DNA of 64,000 nucleotides from Diplocloster agilis (GTDB taxonomy: Bacteria > Bacillota > Clostridia > Lachnospirales > Lachnospiraceae). A program made the position numbers and the translations under genes. Shown here one piece after another: positions 1 through 9,246 of the stretch (position 1 is the first letter of the stretch; each line of letters begins with the position of its first letter). The stretch is from NCBI RefSeq assembly GCF_019042275.1, contig NZ_JAHQCW010000007.1:62001-126000 (forward strand), in the 5' to 3' direction. Below the pieces are notes generated by a model. That model saw only the letters and a program-made list of their open reading frames with translations. It made no database searches and was not told the DNA's origin.

Positions 1-1994
1 TTTCCACGATTTCCGCGGAGATCCGCAGGTGTATCCTGTCCGAGGAGGAGATAAGCGATGAGGCCAGCAGTACGCTCCGCCAGATCCGCCGCAGTATCAA
101 GCTGGCCAACGAGCGGATTCACACCCAGCTGAATTCCATGGTAAATGGTTCCGTGCGCACCTATCTGCAGGACGCGGTGATCACCATGCGGGACGGCCGT
201 TACTGCCTTCCGGTAAAAGCGGAATACCGCAGCCAGGTGTCCGGTATGATCCACGACCAGTCCTCCAGCGGTTCCACCGTCTTTATCGAACCCATGGCCG
301 TGGTGCGTCTGAACAATGATATCAAGGAGCTGTTATTAAAAGAACAGACTGAAATTGAAGTGATATTGGCGAATCTAAGTACCCTTGTCGCGGAAGAAAC
401 ACAGGCGGTATGTAATGATTTCGAACTGCTGACGGAACTGGATTTTATCTTTGCCCGCGCCAAGCTGGCGCAGGACTATAACGGAACCGCCCCTGTGTTC
501 AACACCCAGGGATATATCCATCTGCGCAAGGCCCGGCATCCGCTGCTGGATTCGAAGCAGGTGGTTCCCATCGATATTTACCTGGGCAAAGAATTCTCCC
601 AGCTGATCGTCACCGGACCAAATACCGGCGGAAAAACGGTTTCCCTGAAGACCGTCGGGCTTCTGACCCTGATGGGGCAGGCCGGTCTTCATATTCCCAC
701 CCTCGACCGGTCGGAGCTGGCCCTGTTTCACCAGGTCTATGCGGACATCGGGGATGAACAGAGTATCGAGCAGTCTCTCAGTACCTTTTCTTCCCATATG
801 ACTAATATTGTGAAAATCCTGGAGGAGGTGGACGACCGCTCCCTGGTTCTGTTCGATGAGCTGGGCGCCGGAACCGATCCGACCGAGGGCGCGGCCCTTG
901 CCATGTCGATCCTCTCCTGGCTGCATCAGAGGGACATCCGCACCATGGCGACCACCCATTACAGCGAGCTGAAAGTCTACGCGCTGTCTACCCAGGGCGT
1001 GGAAAATGCCTGCTGTGAATTTGATATCGCCACACTGCGTCCCACGTACCGGCTGCTGATCGGAATCCCGGGAAAGAGTAATGCCTTTGCGATTTCCTCC
1101 AAACTGGGGCTGCCGGATTATATCATCGACGACGCCAGAAGCCGGATCAGCGAGACGAAAGAAAATTTCGAAGATCTGATTACCGATCTGGAAAACAGTA
1201 AGGTTACCATTGAGAAAGAACAGGTGGAAATCACCCGTTACAAAGAAGAAATCGAGTCCCTAAAGACCCGGCTGGAACAAAAATACGACAAGCTGGACCA
1301 GCGCCGGGAGGATATCCTGCGGGAGGCCCATGAGAAGGCCCATGCCATCCTGCGGGAGGCCAAGGAAGTGGCCGACCAGACCATCTCCAATTTCAACAAA
1401 TACGGGCAGGGCAGTATCTCCATGAAACAGATGGAACAGGAGCGCGCCAAACTGCGCGACCAGATGTCCGGTTTAGAGAAAAACATGACCATCCGGCCCA
1501 AGCAGAAATCCGGCAAAGCCAATAAGCCCGCCGATTTCAAAATCGGAGACACGGTCAAGGTCTTAAGCCTGAATCTGAAAGGAACCGTCAGCACGCTTCC
1601 CAACGCCAAGGGAGATCTGTACGTGCAGATGGGCATCCTCAGATCCCAGGTCAATATCAAGGATCTGGAACTGGTGGATGAGCCTGTCATCACAGGCCCC
1701 AACCTTCAAAAAACAGGCTCCGGGAAAATCAAGATGTCCAAATCCGCCACGGTAAGCCCAGAAATCAAGCTGCTGGGCATGACGGTAGATGAAGCGCTGG
1801 GCGCGCTGGACAAATACCTGGACGACGCTTATCTGGCCCATATCCCTCAGGTCCGCATCGTGCACGGCAAGGGGACGGGAGCCCTGCGAACCGCCGTTCA
1901 TAACCATCTGAAACGGACCCGTTATGTAAAATCTTACCGGCTCGGAGCTTTCGGGGAAGGCGAATCCGGTGTGACAATCGTTGAGTTTAAGTAA
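1..1994 (+). CDS. mutS2: Endonuclease MutS2, 5' end cut by window edge
   Basis: The reading frame is already open at base 3 and runs to a TAA at 1992-1994, so the N-terminus lies outside the window; about 664 residues are visible of a family usually near 790. Visible features in order are the clamp/lever helices, the P-loop GPNTGGKT near base 615, the Walker B block LVLFDELGAGTDPTEGAALA, a charged coiled-coil linker, and a C-terminal Smr nuclease domain with the HGKGTGALR motif. MutS2 binds branched DNA and collided ribosomes and acts against homologous recombination. The downstream response regulator starts 29 bp later. Confidence 0.95.
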   Translation, partial: STISAEIRRCILSEEEISDEASSTLRQIRRSIKLANERIHTQLNSMVNGSVRTYLQDAVITMRDGRYCLPVKAEYRSQVSGMIHDQSSSGSTVFIEPMAVVRLNNDIKELLLKEQTEIEVILANLSTLVAEETQAVCNDFELLTELDFIFARAKLAQDYNGTAPVFNTQGYIHLRKARHPLLDSKQVVPIDIYLGKEFSQLIVTGPNTGGKTVSLKTVGLLTLMGQAGLHIPTLDRSELALFHQVYADIGDEQSIEQSLSTFSSHMTNIVKILEEVDDRSLVLFDELGAGTDPTEGAALAMSILSWLHQRDIRTMATTHYSELKVYALSTQGVENACCEFDIATLRPTYRLLIGIPGKSNAFAISSKLGLPDYIIDDARSRISETKENFEDLITDLENSKVTIEKEQVEITRYKEEIESLKTRLEQKYDKLDQRREDILREAHEKAHAILREAKEVADQTISNFNKYGQGSISMKQMEQERAKLRDQMSGLEKNMTIRPKQKSGKANKPADFKIGDTVKVLSLNLKGTVSTLPNAKGDLYVQMGILRSQVNIKDLELVDEPVITGPNLQKTGSGKIKMSKSATVSPEIKLLGMTVDEALGALDKYLDDAYLAHIPQVRIVHGKGTGALRTAVHNHLKRTRYVKSYRLGAFGEGESGVTIVEFK

Positions 1995-2023
1995 TAACCG
2001 CAAAGAATAGAGGAGGCATTCAT

Positions 2024-2725
2024 ATGGCTGCAAAACAAAAAATATTAATCGTAGATGATGATGTCAATATAGCGGAGCTCATCTCTCTTTATCTGACCAA
2101 AGAGTGTTTCGAAACCATGATGGTCCATGACGGCGAGGAAGCCCTGACTATTTTCGATACTTTTCGGCCGAATCTGATCCTGCTGGATCTGATGCTTCCC
2201 GGCATCGACGGCTATCAGGTCTGCCGGGAGATCCGGCACAAATCTTCCGTACCGATTATCATGCTCTCCGCCAAGGGCGAGATCTTCGATAAAGTCCTGG
2301 GACTGGAACTGGGCGCCGATGATTATATCATCAAACCTTTTGATTCCAAAGAATTAGTGGCCCGTGTCAAAGCGGTTCTGCGCCGGTTCCAACCGGAAAA
2401 ACCGGCCGCTCCCACCCCGGACGCCAAATACGTGGAGTACCCGGACCTGATTATCAATCTGACCAATTATTCGGTTATCTACAACGGAGAACCTGTGGAT
2501 ATGCCGCCCAAGGAACTGGAGCTGCTGTATTTTCTGGCCTCCTCTCCGAATCAGGTCTTCACCCGGGAACAGCTGCTGGATCATATTTGGGGATATGAAT
2601 ACATCGGAGATACCAGAACGGTCGACGTACATATCAAACGTCTCCGTGAGAAGATCAAAGACCACGAGGCCTGGAGTCTGTCCACCGTATGGGGGATCGG
2701 TTATAAATTCGAGGTGAAGCAATGA
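2024..2725 (+). CDS. OmpR-family response regulator
   Basis: A 233-residue protein. The receiver domain carries the acidic cluster DDD at residues 11-13, phospho-acceptor Asp55 in LLDLMLPG, and Lys104 in the IIKPFDSKE loop. The C-terminal winged helix (from about residue 135) has the PPKELELL and TVDVHIKRLREK patterns of the OmpR/PhoB class. A GAGGAGG ribosome site precedes the ATG. Its last four bases overlap the histidine kinase start (ATGA), so the two are translationally coupled and form one two-component system. The signal is not evident from sequence. Confidence 0.95.
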   Translation: MAAKQKILIVDDDVNIAELISLYLTKECFETMMVHDGEEALTIFDTFRPNLILLDLMLPGIDGYQVCREIRHKSSVPIIMLSAKGEIFDKVLGLELGADDYIIKPFDSKELVARVKAVLRRFQPEKPAAPTPDAKYVEYPDLIINLTNYSVIYNGEPVDMPPKELELLYFLASSPNQVFTREQLLDHIWGYEYIGDTRTVDVHIKRLREKIKDHEAWSLSTVWGIGYKFEVKQ

Positions 2726-4149
2726 AGCTCTATGCCAAATTTATTATCGCATATGTGATTTTTGGCTTTCTGAGTTTTTTCCTTATCGCCACGCTGACTT
2801 CGTCCCTGACCCTGAAGCAGCTGGAAGAGGAAAAAGCCGATAATTTGTACCGGGAAGCCATTTTCGTCGCTTCCACCTATGCCAAGAACTATTACACGGA
2901 GGCCCTGTCCCTGGAGGAACTGCAGACGCAGTTGAAAGCGGTAGACACCTATGTGTCCGCTCCGGTCTGGATCATCGACACGGACGGCACGATTTTGCTG
3001 AACTCCCGGGAAAAGGTAAATCTGGAGAATCCGAAGGTGCTCACAGACTTCGATCCCACATTTACCGGCAATCAATATTATTGCATCAGTAATTTTTATG
3101 ACTGTTATCAGGAGGAAGTTTTAAGCGTCATCTCCCCGATCACGCTGAATCTCAAAACCCGGGGCTATGTGCTGATTCACTATCCGGTCAGCGCCATCAG
3201 TCAGGAGAGGGACCGGCTGCTGAACGTTTCCTATATCACTCTGATCGGTATTTTCCTCCTGTCCCTGCTGATTCTGGCTGCGTTTACATTCCTGGTGTCC
3301 AAACCGCTGAAGCGGATCACCTTCGCCGCCAACCAGTATGCGGCCGGGAATCTGAAATACGAGCTGCCCGTGACCACCGACGACGAGATGGGCCGTCTCT
3401 CGGCCACATTGAATTATATGTCCACCGAACTGTCTAAGATGGAGGAATATCAGAAAAAATTCGTGTCCAATATCTCCCACGACTTCCGTTCGCCCCTGAC
3501 CTCCATCAAGGGATATGTGGAAGCGATCTTAGACGGCACCATTCCTCCGGAGATGCAGGAAAAATATTTGAATATCGTCCTCTTCGAAACGGAGCGTCTG
3601 AATAAGCTGACCAGCGGCCTGCTGACCCTGAACGATTTCGACCGCAGAGGGACGCTGCTGGACATCACGGATTTTGATATCAACAGTATTATCAAGAAGA
3701 CAGCCGCCACCTTTGAGGGCACCTGCACTTCCAAGCGTATATCCATTGAACTGATTTTTTCCGCAAAGGTTCTCTACGTTTCGGCCGATATGGGGAAAAT
3801 ACAGCAGGTCCTTTATAATCTGATCGACAATGCGATCAAATTCAGCAATCCGGATTCGGTCATCTATGTGGAGACTACCGAAAAGCATGAAAAGGTCTTC
3901 GTCTCCGTAAAGGACGCCGGGATCGGGATTCCGAAGGAGAGCTTGAAAAAAATCTGGGAACGCTTTTATAAGACGGATCTTTCCAGAGGAAAAGATAAGA
4001 AGGGGACCGGCCTGGGACTCTCCATCACAAAAGAGATCATACAGGCTCACAAAGAAAATATCAACGTAATCAGCACGGAGGGCGTGGGGACAGAATTTAT
4101 ATTCTCATTGCCAAGATCAAAGAATATAAAATCTTCCGACATTGAGTAA
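2722..4149 (+). CDS. Membrane sensor histidine kinase
   Basis: A 475-residue protein with a first membrane span at about residues 7-27, an extracytoplasmic sensor loop to about 165, a second span at about 172-193, then a HAMP linker, the H-box SNISHDFRSPLT (His253), the N-box LIDNAIKFS, and G boxes DAGIGIP and GTGLGLS. It would phosphorylate the response regulator encoded just upstream, with which it overlaps by 4 bp. The ligand sensed by the roughly 140-residue external domain cannot be told from the sequence. Confidence 0.95.
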   Translation: MKLYAKFIIAYVIFGFLSFFLIATLTSSLTLKQLEEEKADNLYREAIFVASTYAKNYYTEALSLEELQTQLKAVDTYVSAPVWIIDTDGTILLNSREKVNLENPKVLTDFDPTFTGNQYYCISNFYDCYQEEVLSVISPITLNLKTRGYVLIHYPVSAISQERDRLLNVSYITLIGIFLLSLLILAAFTFLVSKPLKRITFAANQYAAGNLKYELPVTTDDEMGRLSATLNYMSTELSKMEEYQKKFVSNISHDFRSPLTSIKGYVEAILDGTIPPEMQEKYLNIVLFETERLNKLTSGLLTLNDFDRRGTLLDITDFDINSIIKKTAATFEGTCTSKRISIELIFSAKVLYVSADMGKIQQVLYNLIDNAIKFSNPDSVIYVETTEKHEKVFVSVKDAGIGIPKESLKKIWERFYKTDLSRGKDKKGTGLGLSITKEIIQAHKENINVISTEGVGTEFIFSLPRSKNIKSSDIE

Positions 4150-4234
4150 AACTCCGTTTTATCTGCATAATTTTATACAGACGGCGGGCCCCTGCTTACA
4201 TAACGGTATATGCCCCCTGTTCTGACGGAATAAA

Positions 4235-4295
4235 TAAGGAGGAAACTGATTGCTGCCTATGAATCAACAACGGCATGCATCCGGTTTCCTCCTTA
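4235..4295. terminator. Hairpin between convergent genes
   Basis: A perfect 12-bp stem (TAAGGAGGAAAC at 4235-4246 with GTTTCCTCCTTA at 4284-4295), with a nested TGATT/AATCA stem, lies between the histidine kinase (+) and proC (-). The T-run is weak on both strands, so termination is inferred from position. The DNA from 4296 to 4371 is a pyrimidine-rich, TTACTT-like stretch with no gene. Confidence 0.6.
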
Positions 4296-4371
4296 CATTT
4301 TCGTTTCTTACTTCTTACTTTTAACTTCCTATACTTTACTTCTTATACGTTACTTTCTTATCTCCCGCTTT

Positions 4372-5166
4372 TTACATTTCCCGCGCTTTTTTGGCGCAGG
4401 CTTTCATGGCTTCAAACAGGCTGCTGCGGAATCCTTTTTCCTCAAGAACCCGGACCGCTTCTATCGTGGTTCCGCCAGGCGAGCACACCATATCCTTCAG
4501 CTCACCGGGATGCTTTCCTGTCTCCAGCACCATTTTCGCGCTTCCAAGAACGGCCTGGGACGCGAAGCGGTAAGCCTGGGCTCTCGCCATGCCGTCCGCA
4601 ACGGCAGCGTCCGCCATCGCCTCGATCATCATAAATACATAAGCCGGAGAACTTCCGCTGACAGACACCACCACGTCCATCAGGTGTTCCGGTATTACCT
4701 CTACTTCCCCGAAACCTCTGAGAATCGAGCACACATACTCCAATTCCTCCTCCGACACCTGAATATTGGCGCAGGCCGCGGTAATCCCCTCTCCCACTAA
4801 GGCGGGGGTATTGGGCATCGTCCGAACGATCTTCACCGGCTTTTCGAATTTCTGCCCCAGCCATTCCAGTGTTTTCCCCGGCGCTATGGTTATAACAATT
4901 TTGTTCTCATCCACAACGCTGCGGATCTGGGCTATCACGGCCTCATAGAACTGCGGTTTTACCGAGAGCACCAGCACCTCGGATTCCTCCGCCACCTTGC
5001 GGTTGTCCGTGGTTACCTGAATCCCCAGCGTCTCCGCTGCCTTATCCAGGGCTGCCTGATAGGAATCCGCGCCGATTATCTCCTCCGGCCTGAATATTCC
5101 GTTGCGGATCACTCCTCCCATAATGGCGGAGGCCATATTTCCACATCCGATAAATCCTAACTTCAT
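4372..5166 (-). CDS. proC: Pyrroline-5-carboxylate reductase
   Basis: Last step of proline synthesis, reducing pyrroline-5-carboxylate with NAD(P)H. The protein has the N-terminal dinucleotide fold GFIGCGNMASAI and the C-terminal dimer signature with SPGGTTIEAV. The ATG at 5166 was chosen over two upstream in-frame ATGs because the AGGAG site abuts the first of these and lies 9 bp from this one; this gives 264 residues, normal for the family. It is last in the same-strand series ftsH-uvrC-hprK-glk-proC, 38 bp after the glucokinase stop. Confidence 0.95.
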   Translation of the reverse strand: MKLGFIGCGNMASAIMGGVIRNGIFRPEEIIGADSYQAALDKAAETLGIQVTTDNRKVAEESEVLVLSVKPQFYEAVIAQIRSVVDENKIVITIAPGKTLEWLGQKFEKPVKIVRTMPNTPALVGEGITAACANIQVSEEELEYVCSILRGFGEVEVIPEHLMDVVVSVSGSSPAYVFMMIEAMADAAVADGMARAQAYRFASQAVLGSAKMVLETGKHPGELKDMVCSPGGTTIEAVRVLEEKGFRSSLFEAMKACAKKAREM

Positions 5167-5204
5167 TGCCATCATCTCCTGATTGATTTCCTGCTTTTCA
5201 TCCT

Positions 5205-6149
5205 CTATCTGGACGCGTAGGCATCCAACGCCATTTTTGCCGCTCCGAAAATACCGGCGTCATTTCCTAATTCCGCCAAAGCAAAAGTCGCTTTGCGGCA
5301 GGAAGTAAACGCGTATATCTGAAAATTCTTTTCCACAAAGTCCAGCAGAACCGTTCCCGCTTTTGATACGCCGCCGCCGATTACAATCACTTCCGGGTCT
5401 GTCACAGCCGCGATCATAGCCAGAGCTTTGCCAAGATATTTTCCAAACCGCTCCGCGATCTCAATCGCCAGTGCGTCGTTTTCTTTCACCGCGTCAAACA
5501 CAGCTTTCGCCGATACTTTTCTGTCCCGCAGCACAGAAGCCTCCTGGCTTTCCGCCAGGGCCTGCTCAGCCAGATAAGTGATTCCGGTCGCCGAGGCCAC
5601 CTGCTCCAGACATCCATAGTTCCCACAATTGCAGGCCCTGGGGAAATCATCGATCAGATGCATATGCCCGATCTCACCGCCGGCCCCATGCGCTCCCGTA
5701 ATGATCTTTCCATTGGTGATCAGTCCGCCGCCCACTCCGGTTCCCAGGGTGGCCAGGATCACATCTTTACATCCTTTCGCGCCGCCGACCCAGGCCTCCC
5801 CGAGAGCGGCCACGTTGGCGTCGTTGCTGACCTTCACCGGCAGCCCGGTTTCCTTTTGCATGGTACCCTGTACATCCATAAAGTCCCATCCGAGGTTCAC
5901 CGCAGTTTCCACGGTTCCGTCCTCTTTTACAGGACCCGGAACGCCGACTCCGATGCCGGCTACATCTTCTTTTGAAAGGGATCTTTCGTTCATTTTGCTC
6001 AGAACGGCCCTTGCCGCATCAGGCAGGATATTTTTCCCTCCGTCCTCTTTCCGGGTGGGGATTTCCCACTTATCCAACACATCCCCCTGAAGGTCAAATA
6101 ATCCCAGCTTAATTGTGGTGCCGCCTATATCTACTCCGAAACAAAACAT
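5205..6149 (-). CDS. glk: ROK-family glucokinase
   Basis: A 314-residue sugar kinase. The ATP-binding signature GVDIGGTTIKLGLFD opens the protein, and the ROK zinc motif CNCGNYGC follows a conserved GEIGHM, with a second phosphate-binding region VIVIGGGVS near the end. These are the marks of ATP-dependent glucokinase. The start at 6149 is preceded by AAGGAG; an earlier in-frame start would run into hprK without a ribosome site. It lies 34 bp downstream of hprK, so a kinase supplying glucose-6-phosphate is cotranscribed with the kinase controlling carbon catabolite repression. Confidence 0.92.
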   Translation of the reverse strand: MFCFGVDIGGTTIKLGLFDLQGDVLDKWEIPTRKEDGGKNILPDAARAVLSKMNERSLSKEDVAGIGVGVPGPVKEDGTVETAVNLGWDFMDVQGTMQKETGLPVKVSNDANVAALGEAWVGGAKGCKDVILATLGTGVGGGLITNGKIITGAHGAGGEIGHMHLIDDFPRACNCGNYGCLEQVASATGITYLAEQALAESQEASVLRDRKVSAKAVFDAVKENDALAIEIAERFGKYLGKALAMIAAVTDPEVIVIGGGVSKAGTVLLDFVEKNFQIYAFTSCRKATFALAELGNDAGIFGAAKMALDAYASR

Positions 6150-6183
6150 CTCTTTTCTCCTTTTACCCTTGATCACTATTCTT

Positions 6184-7116
6184 TTATTTTTCGCTGTTCT
6201 TTGCCAGACTTTTCTGTACCCGCTTGTACAGCTCCTGTGCGGCATTATAGCCCATCTTTTTCTGACGGTGGTTTACTGCCGCAGATTCGACGATAATGGC
6301 CAGATTCCGGCCGGGCCGGATGGGCAGGGAATGACAGACCACTTTATTTCCCAGGAACTCCGTGTATTCCTCTTCCAGCCCCAGACGGTCATATTCTTTG
6401 TCCTTTTCCCACTCTTCCAATTTGATTACCAGGTCGATGGACTGGGTTTCCTTGACGCTCTCCACACCGAACAGGGTCTTCACATCGATAATGCCGATTC
6501 CCCGCAGTTCAATAAAATGCCTGGTAATGTCGGGAGCCGTGCCGATCAAAGTCTCATCGCTTACCTTCCGGATCTCCACCACATCGTCGGTCACCAGACG
6601 GTGGCCCCGCTTGATCAGTTCCAAAGCGGCCTCGCTTTTCCCGATCCCGCTTTCCCCCATGATCAGGACGCCTTCGCCATATACATCCACCAGCACGCCA
6701 TGAATGGAAATCATGGGCGCCAGCTCTACATTCAGCCAGCGGATTACCTCTGCCATAAAGGATGAGGTGGATTTCTCCGTCATAAAAATGGGAATCCCCA
6801 GTTCATTTGCCGCATCCAGGATCTCCTGATCCGGCGGCAGCTCCCGGCAGAATACGACGCAGGGGATCTGGGCGGATAACAGTTTGCGGTATACCTCTTT
6901 CTTCCGCTCTGTCTCCAGAGACAGCAGATAGGTATATTCCACATATCCGATGATCTGTACCCGTTCGGAATCGAAATGGTCAAAATATCCGGTCAGCTGC
7001 AGGGCCGGACGGTTGATATCCGGCTGATGAACCTTTATTTCTGTCATATCGATATCCGGCGTCATATTTTTCAGGTTCATTTTTTCTACCAGTTTTGTAA
7101 GCTTTACACTGTGCAT
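6184..7116 (-). CDS. hprK: HPr kinase/phosphorylase
   Basis: Phosphorylates and dephosphorylates HPr at Ser46, the switch for CcpA-type catabolite repression. A 310-residue protein with the conserved IHGVLVDVYG (His140), P-loop GESGIGKS at residues 154-161, and the family signature APDITRHFIELRGIGIIDV. The start at 7116 is set by an AAGGAG site 8 bp upstream; a longer frame with a GTG lacks one. It sits 66 bp after uvrC. A ptsI gene occurs at 54.9 kb in this window, but no ptsH is present. Confidence 0.96.
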   Translation of the reverse strand: MHSVKLTKLVEKMNLKNMTPDIDMTEIKVHQPDINRPALQLTGYFDHFDSERVQIIGYVEYTYLLSLETERKKEVYRKLLSAQIPCVVFCRELPPDQEILDAANELGIPIFMTEKSTSSFMAEVIRWLNVELAPMISIHGVLVDVYGEGVLIMGESGIGKSEAALELIKRGHRLVTDDVVEIRKVSDETLIGTAPDITRHFIELRGIGIIDVKTLFGVESVKETQSIDLVIKLEEWEKDKEYDRLGLEEEYTEFLGNKVVCHSLPIRPGRNLAIIVESAAVNHRQKKMGYNAAQELYKRVQKSLAKNSEK

Positions 7117-7182
7117 AGCAGACGCTCCTTTTTTATCAGTATTCACTACTATCTATCATTCTAGCATAGCAACTTTGGAACA

Positions 7183-9039
7183 TCAATGAAAAAACTCGTA
7201 CACTTTCCGGGCCGCCGCCTCATTCATGGACGGAACTTTTGCCAACTCCTCCGGTTCCGCGGTTTTGATCTCATCCAGAGACTGAAAATGCTTCATCAGG
7301 GCTTTCCTCCTGGCCGGCCCGATCCCCTCGATATCGTCCAGGATCGAATGCACCTGTCCCTTACTCCGCAGCATCCGGTGATATTCAATGGCAAACCGGT
7401 GCGCCTCGTCCTGAATCCTGGTGATCAGCCGGAAGCCCTCGGAGGAGCGGTCGATGGGTATTTCCACATTTTCATAGTATAACCCTCTGGTCCGGTGATT
7501 ATCATCTTTTACCATGCCGCAGACGGGAATATGCAGATTCAGTTCTTCCAGCACCTGTTTCGCCACATTTACCTGGCCTTTACCGCCGTCCATCATGATC
7601 AGATCCGGGAATTTGGTAAAGCTCCCCAGTTCGCTGGCCAGGTTCTTCTCCTGCAGCTCCCGTTCCTCTTCCAGACCATGGGTAAAACGTCTGGTCAGCA
7701 CCTCCGCCATGCTGGAATAGTCATCCGCGCCCTTCACCCACTTGATCTTGAATTTCCGGTAATCGCTGCGCTTGGGTTTGCCTTTTTCATAGACGATCAT
7801 GGAACCTACGGAATCGTAACCGCTGATATTGGAAATATCGAAGGCCTCGATCCGAACCACGTCTTTGAGTCCCAACCAGCCGGCCACCTCTTTCTGGGCG
7901 CCGATGGTACGCCCTTCTTCCCGCTTGATCCGCTCCCGGTCCTGGCTCAGAACCAGCTGCGCGTTCTGGGCGGCCAGCTCCACCATCTTTTCCTTCGTCC
8001 CTTTTTTCGGTACGCGGATATGTACCCGCTGCCCCTTTTTAGCCGACAGCCATTCTTCAATTATGGCCGAGTCCTCGATCTCATCCTGGATCAACAATTC
8101 CTTTGGGATAAATGGGGTTCCGGCATAAAACTGTTTCAGGAAACTGCTGAGCACCTGCGCCCTTGTGTCGGAGACCGCCACCGTCAGATAAAAATGGTCT
8201 CTGCCGATCAACTTGCCTTCCCGGACAAAGAATACCTGGGCCACCGCATCCCGCTCGTCGGTTGCCAGAGCGATGATATCCTTTTCCTCCCCCACGCTGT
8301 TGGTGATTTTCTGTTTTTGGGCCACCTTTTTTACACTGGTTAAAAGTTCCCGGTATTCGATGGCCTGCTCAAACTCCATGGCCTCGGAGGCAGCCATCAT
8401 CCGCTCCTCCAGCAGTTTTAAGACCGGCGCATAGTTCCCGTTCAGGAATTCGATCGCCTCGTCGATATTAGCGCGGTAGGCCTCTTTGCTGATATATTCC
8501 TGACAGGGGGCGTCGCACTGCTTGATATGGTAATAGAGACACGGCCGCTCCTTCCCGATATCCCGCGGAAGGCTCCGGTTACAGGTTCTGATCTTATAGA
8601 TCTTGCGGATCAGTTCTATGGTATCCTTTACCGCCCCGGCGCTGCTGTAAGGGCCAAAATACTTATTTTTATCCTTCTTCATCCTTCTGGAGAACAGGAT
8701 TCTGGGATAGTCTTCGTGTACCGTCACTTTGATAAAAGGATAGGTTTTGTCGTCCTTCAGCATCGTATTATATTTCGGGCGGTGTTCCTTGATCAGATTA
8801 CACTCCAGAACCAGGGCCTCCAGTTCGGAATCCGTGACGATATATTCGAACCGGGCGATATGGGTGACCATCTGCTCGATCTTCACGCCCTTATTCCGGC
8901 TGCTTTGAAAATACTGGCGCACCCGGTTTTTCAGGCTGATCGCTTTCCCCACATAGATGATCTCGTCCCGATCGTCATGCATAATATATACCCCGGGCTT
9001 TCCCGGCAGTTTTTTTAATTCCTCCTCGATATCAAACAT
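7183..9039 (-). CDS. uvrC: UvrABC excinuclease subunit C
   Basis: Makes the dual incisions in nucleotide excision repair. A 618-residue protein of standard layout: N-terminal GIY-YIG nuclease (PGVYIM and IIYVGKA), a UVR motif near residue 215 ([12 protein letters not shown]) that contacts UvrB, an RNase H-like C-terminal nuclease with DISNISG and [11 protein letters not shown], and terminal helix-hairpin-helix repeats ([13 protein letters not shown]). A GGAGG site lies 9 bp before the ATG. It is downstream of ftsH, separated by a terminator and a degenerate repeat, so it may have its own promoter. Confidence 0.97.
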   Translation of the reverse strand: MFDIEEELKKLPGKPGVYIMHDDRDEIIYVGKAISLKNRVRQYFQSSRNKGVKIEQMVTHIARFEYIVTDSELEALVLECNLIKEHRPKYNTMLKDDKTYPFIKVTVHEDYPRILFSRRMKKDKNKYFGPYSSAGAVKDTIELIRKIYKIRTCNRSLPRDIGKERPCLYYHIKQCDAPCQEYISKEAYRANIDEAIEFLNGNYAPVLKLLEERMMAASEAMEFEQAIEYRELLTSVKKVAQKQKITNSVGEEKDIIALATDERDAVAQVFFVREGKLIGRDHFYLTVAVSDTRAQVLSSFLKQFYAGTPFIPKELLIQDEIEDSAIIEEWLSAKKGQRVHIRVPKKGTKEKMVELAAQNAQLVLSQDRERIKREEGRTIGAQKEVAGWLGLKDVVRIEAFDISNISGYDSVGSMIVYEKGKPKRSDYRKFKIKWVKGADDYSSMAEVLTRRFTHGLEEERELQEKNLASELGSFTKFPDLIMMDGGKGQVNVAKQVLEELNLHIPVCGMVKDDNHRTRGLYYENVEIPIDRSSEGFRLITRIQDEAHRFAIEYHRMLRSKGQVHSILDDIEGIGPARRKALMKHFQSLDEIKTAEPEELAKVPSMNEAAARKVYEFFH

Positions 9040-9065
9040 CTACCATCACCTCCATATATAATACA

Positions 9066-9150
9066 TAAACGGCAGCTTCCTTTCCGCCGCTGTGCGATCC
9101 TCCCGGAAGTCTTTTTCATTCTGCAGGAGCACCTTCCTATGGAAAGAAAA
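9066..9150 (+). repeat. Degenerate copy of the 14.7-kb tandem repeat
   Basis: The stretch around 9066-9145 (GGCAGCTTCCTTTCCGCCGC, then TGTGCGAT, a CCCGGA block, a T-run and CTTCCTATGGA) matches the tandem unit at 14682-14931 in order and orientation with scattered differences. It is read here as a decayed member of that repeat family. It carries no open frame. Confidence 0.65.
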
Positions 9151-9185
9151 AGTGCCCTAGATTATTATTCTAAGGCACTTTCTTC
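9145..9185 (-). terminator. Rho-independent terminator after ftsH
   Basis: On the minus strand GAAAGTGCC pairs with GGCACTTT around an A/T-rich loop and runs directly into CTTTTTC. It lies about 60 bp past the ftsH stop. Confidence 0.85.
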
Positions 9186-9246
9186 ATATTGACAATAGGT
9201 AATTTCGAACATCTTTTCGAAACACAGCCTATTCCTGATTCTATAT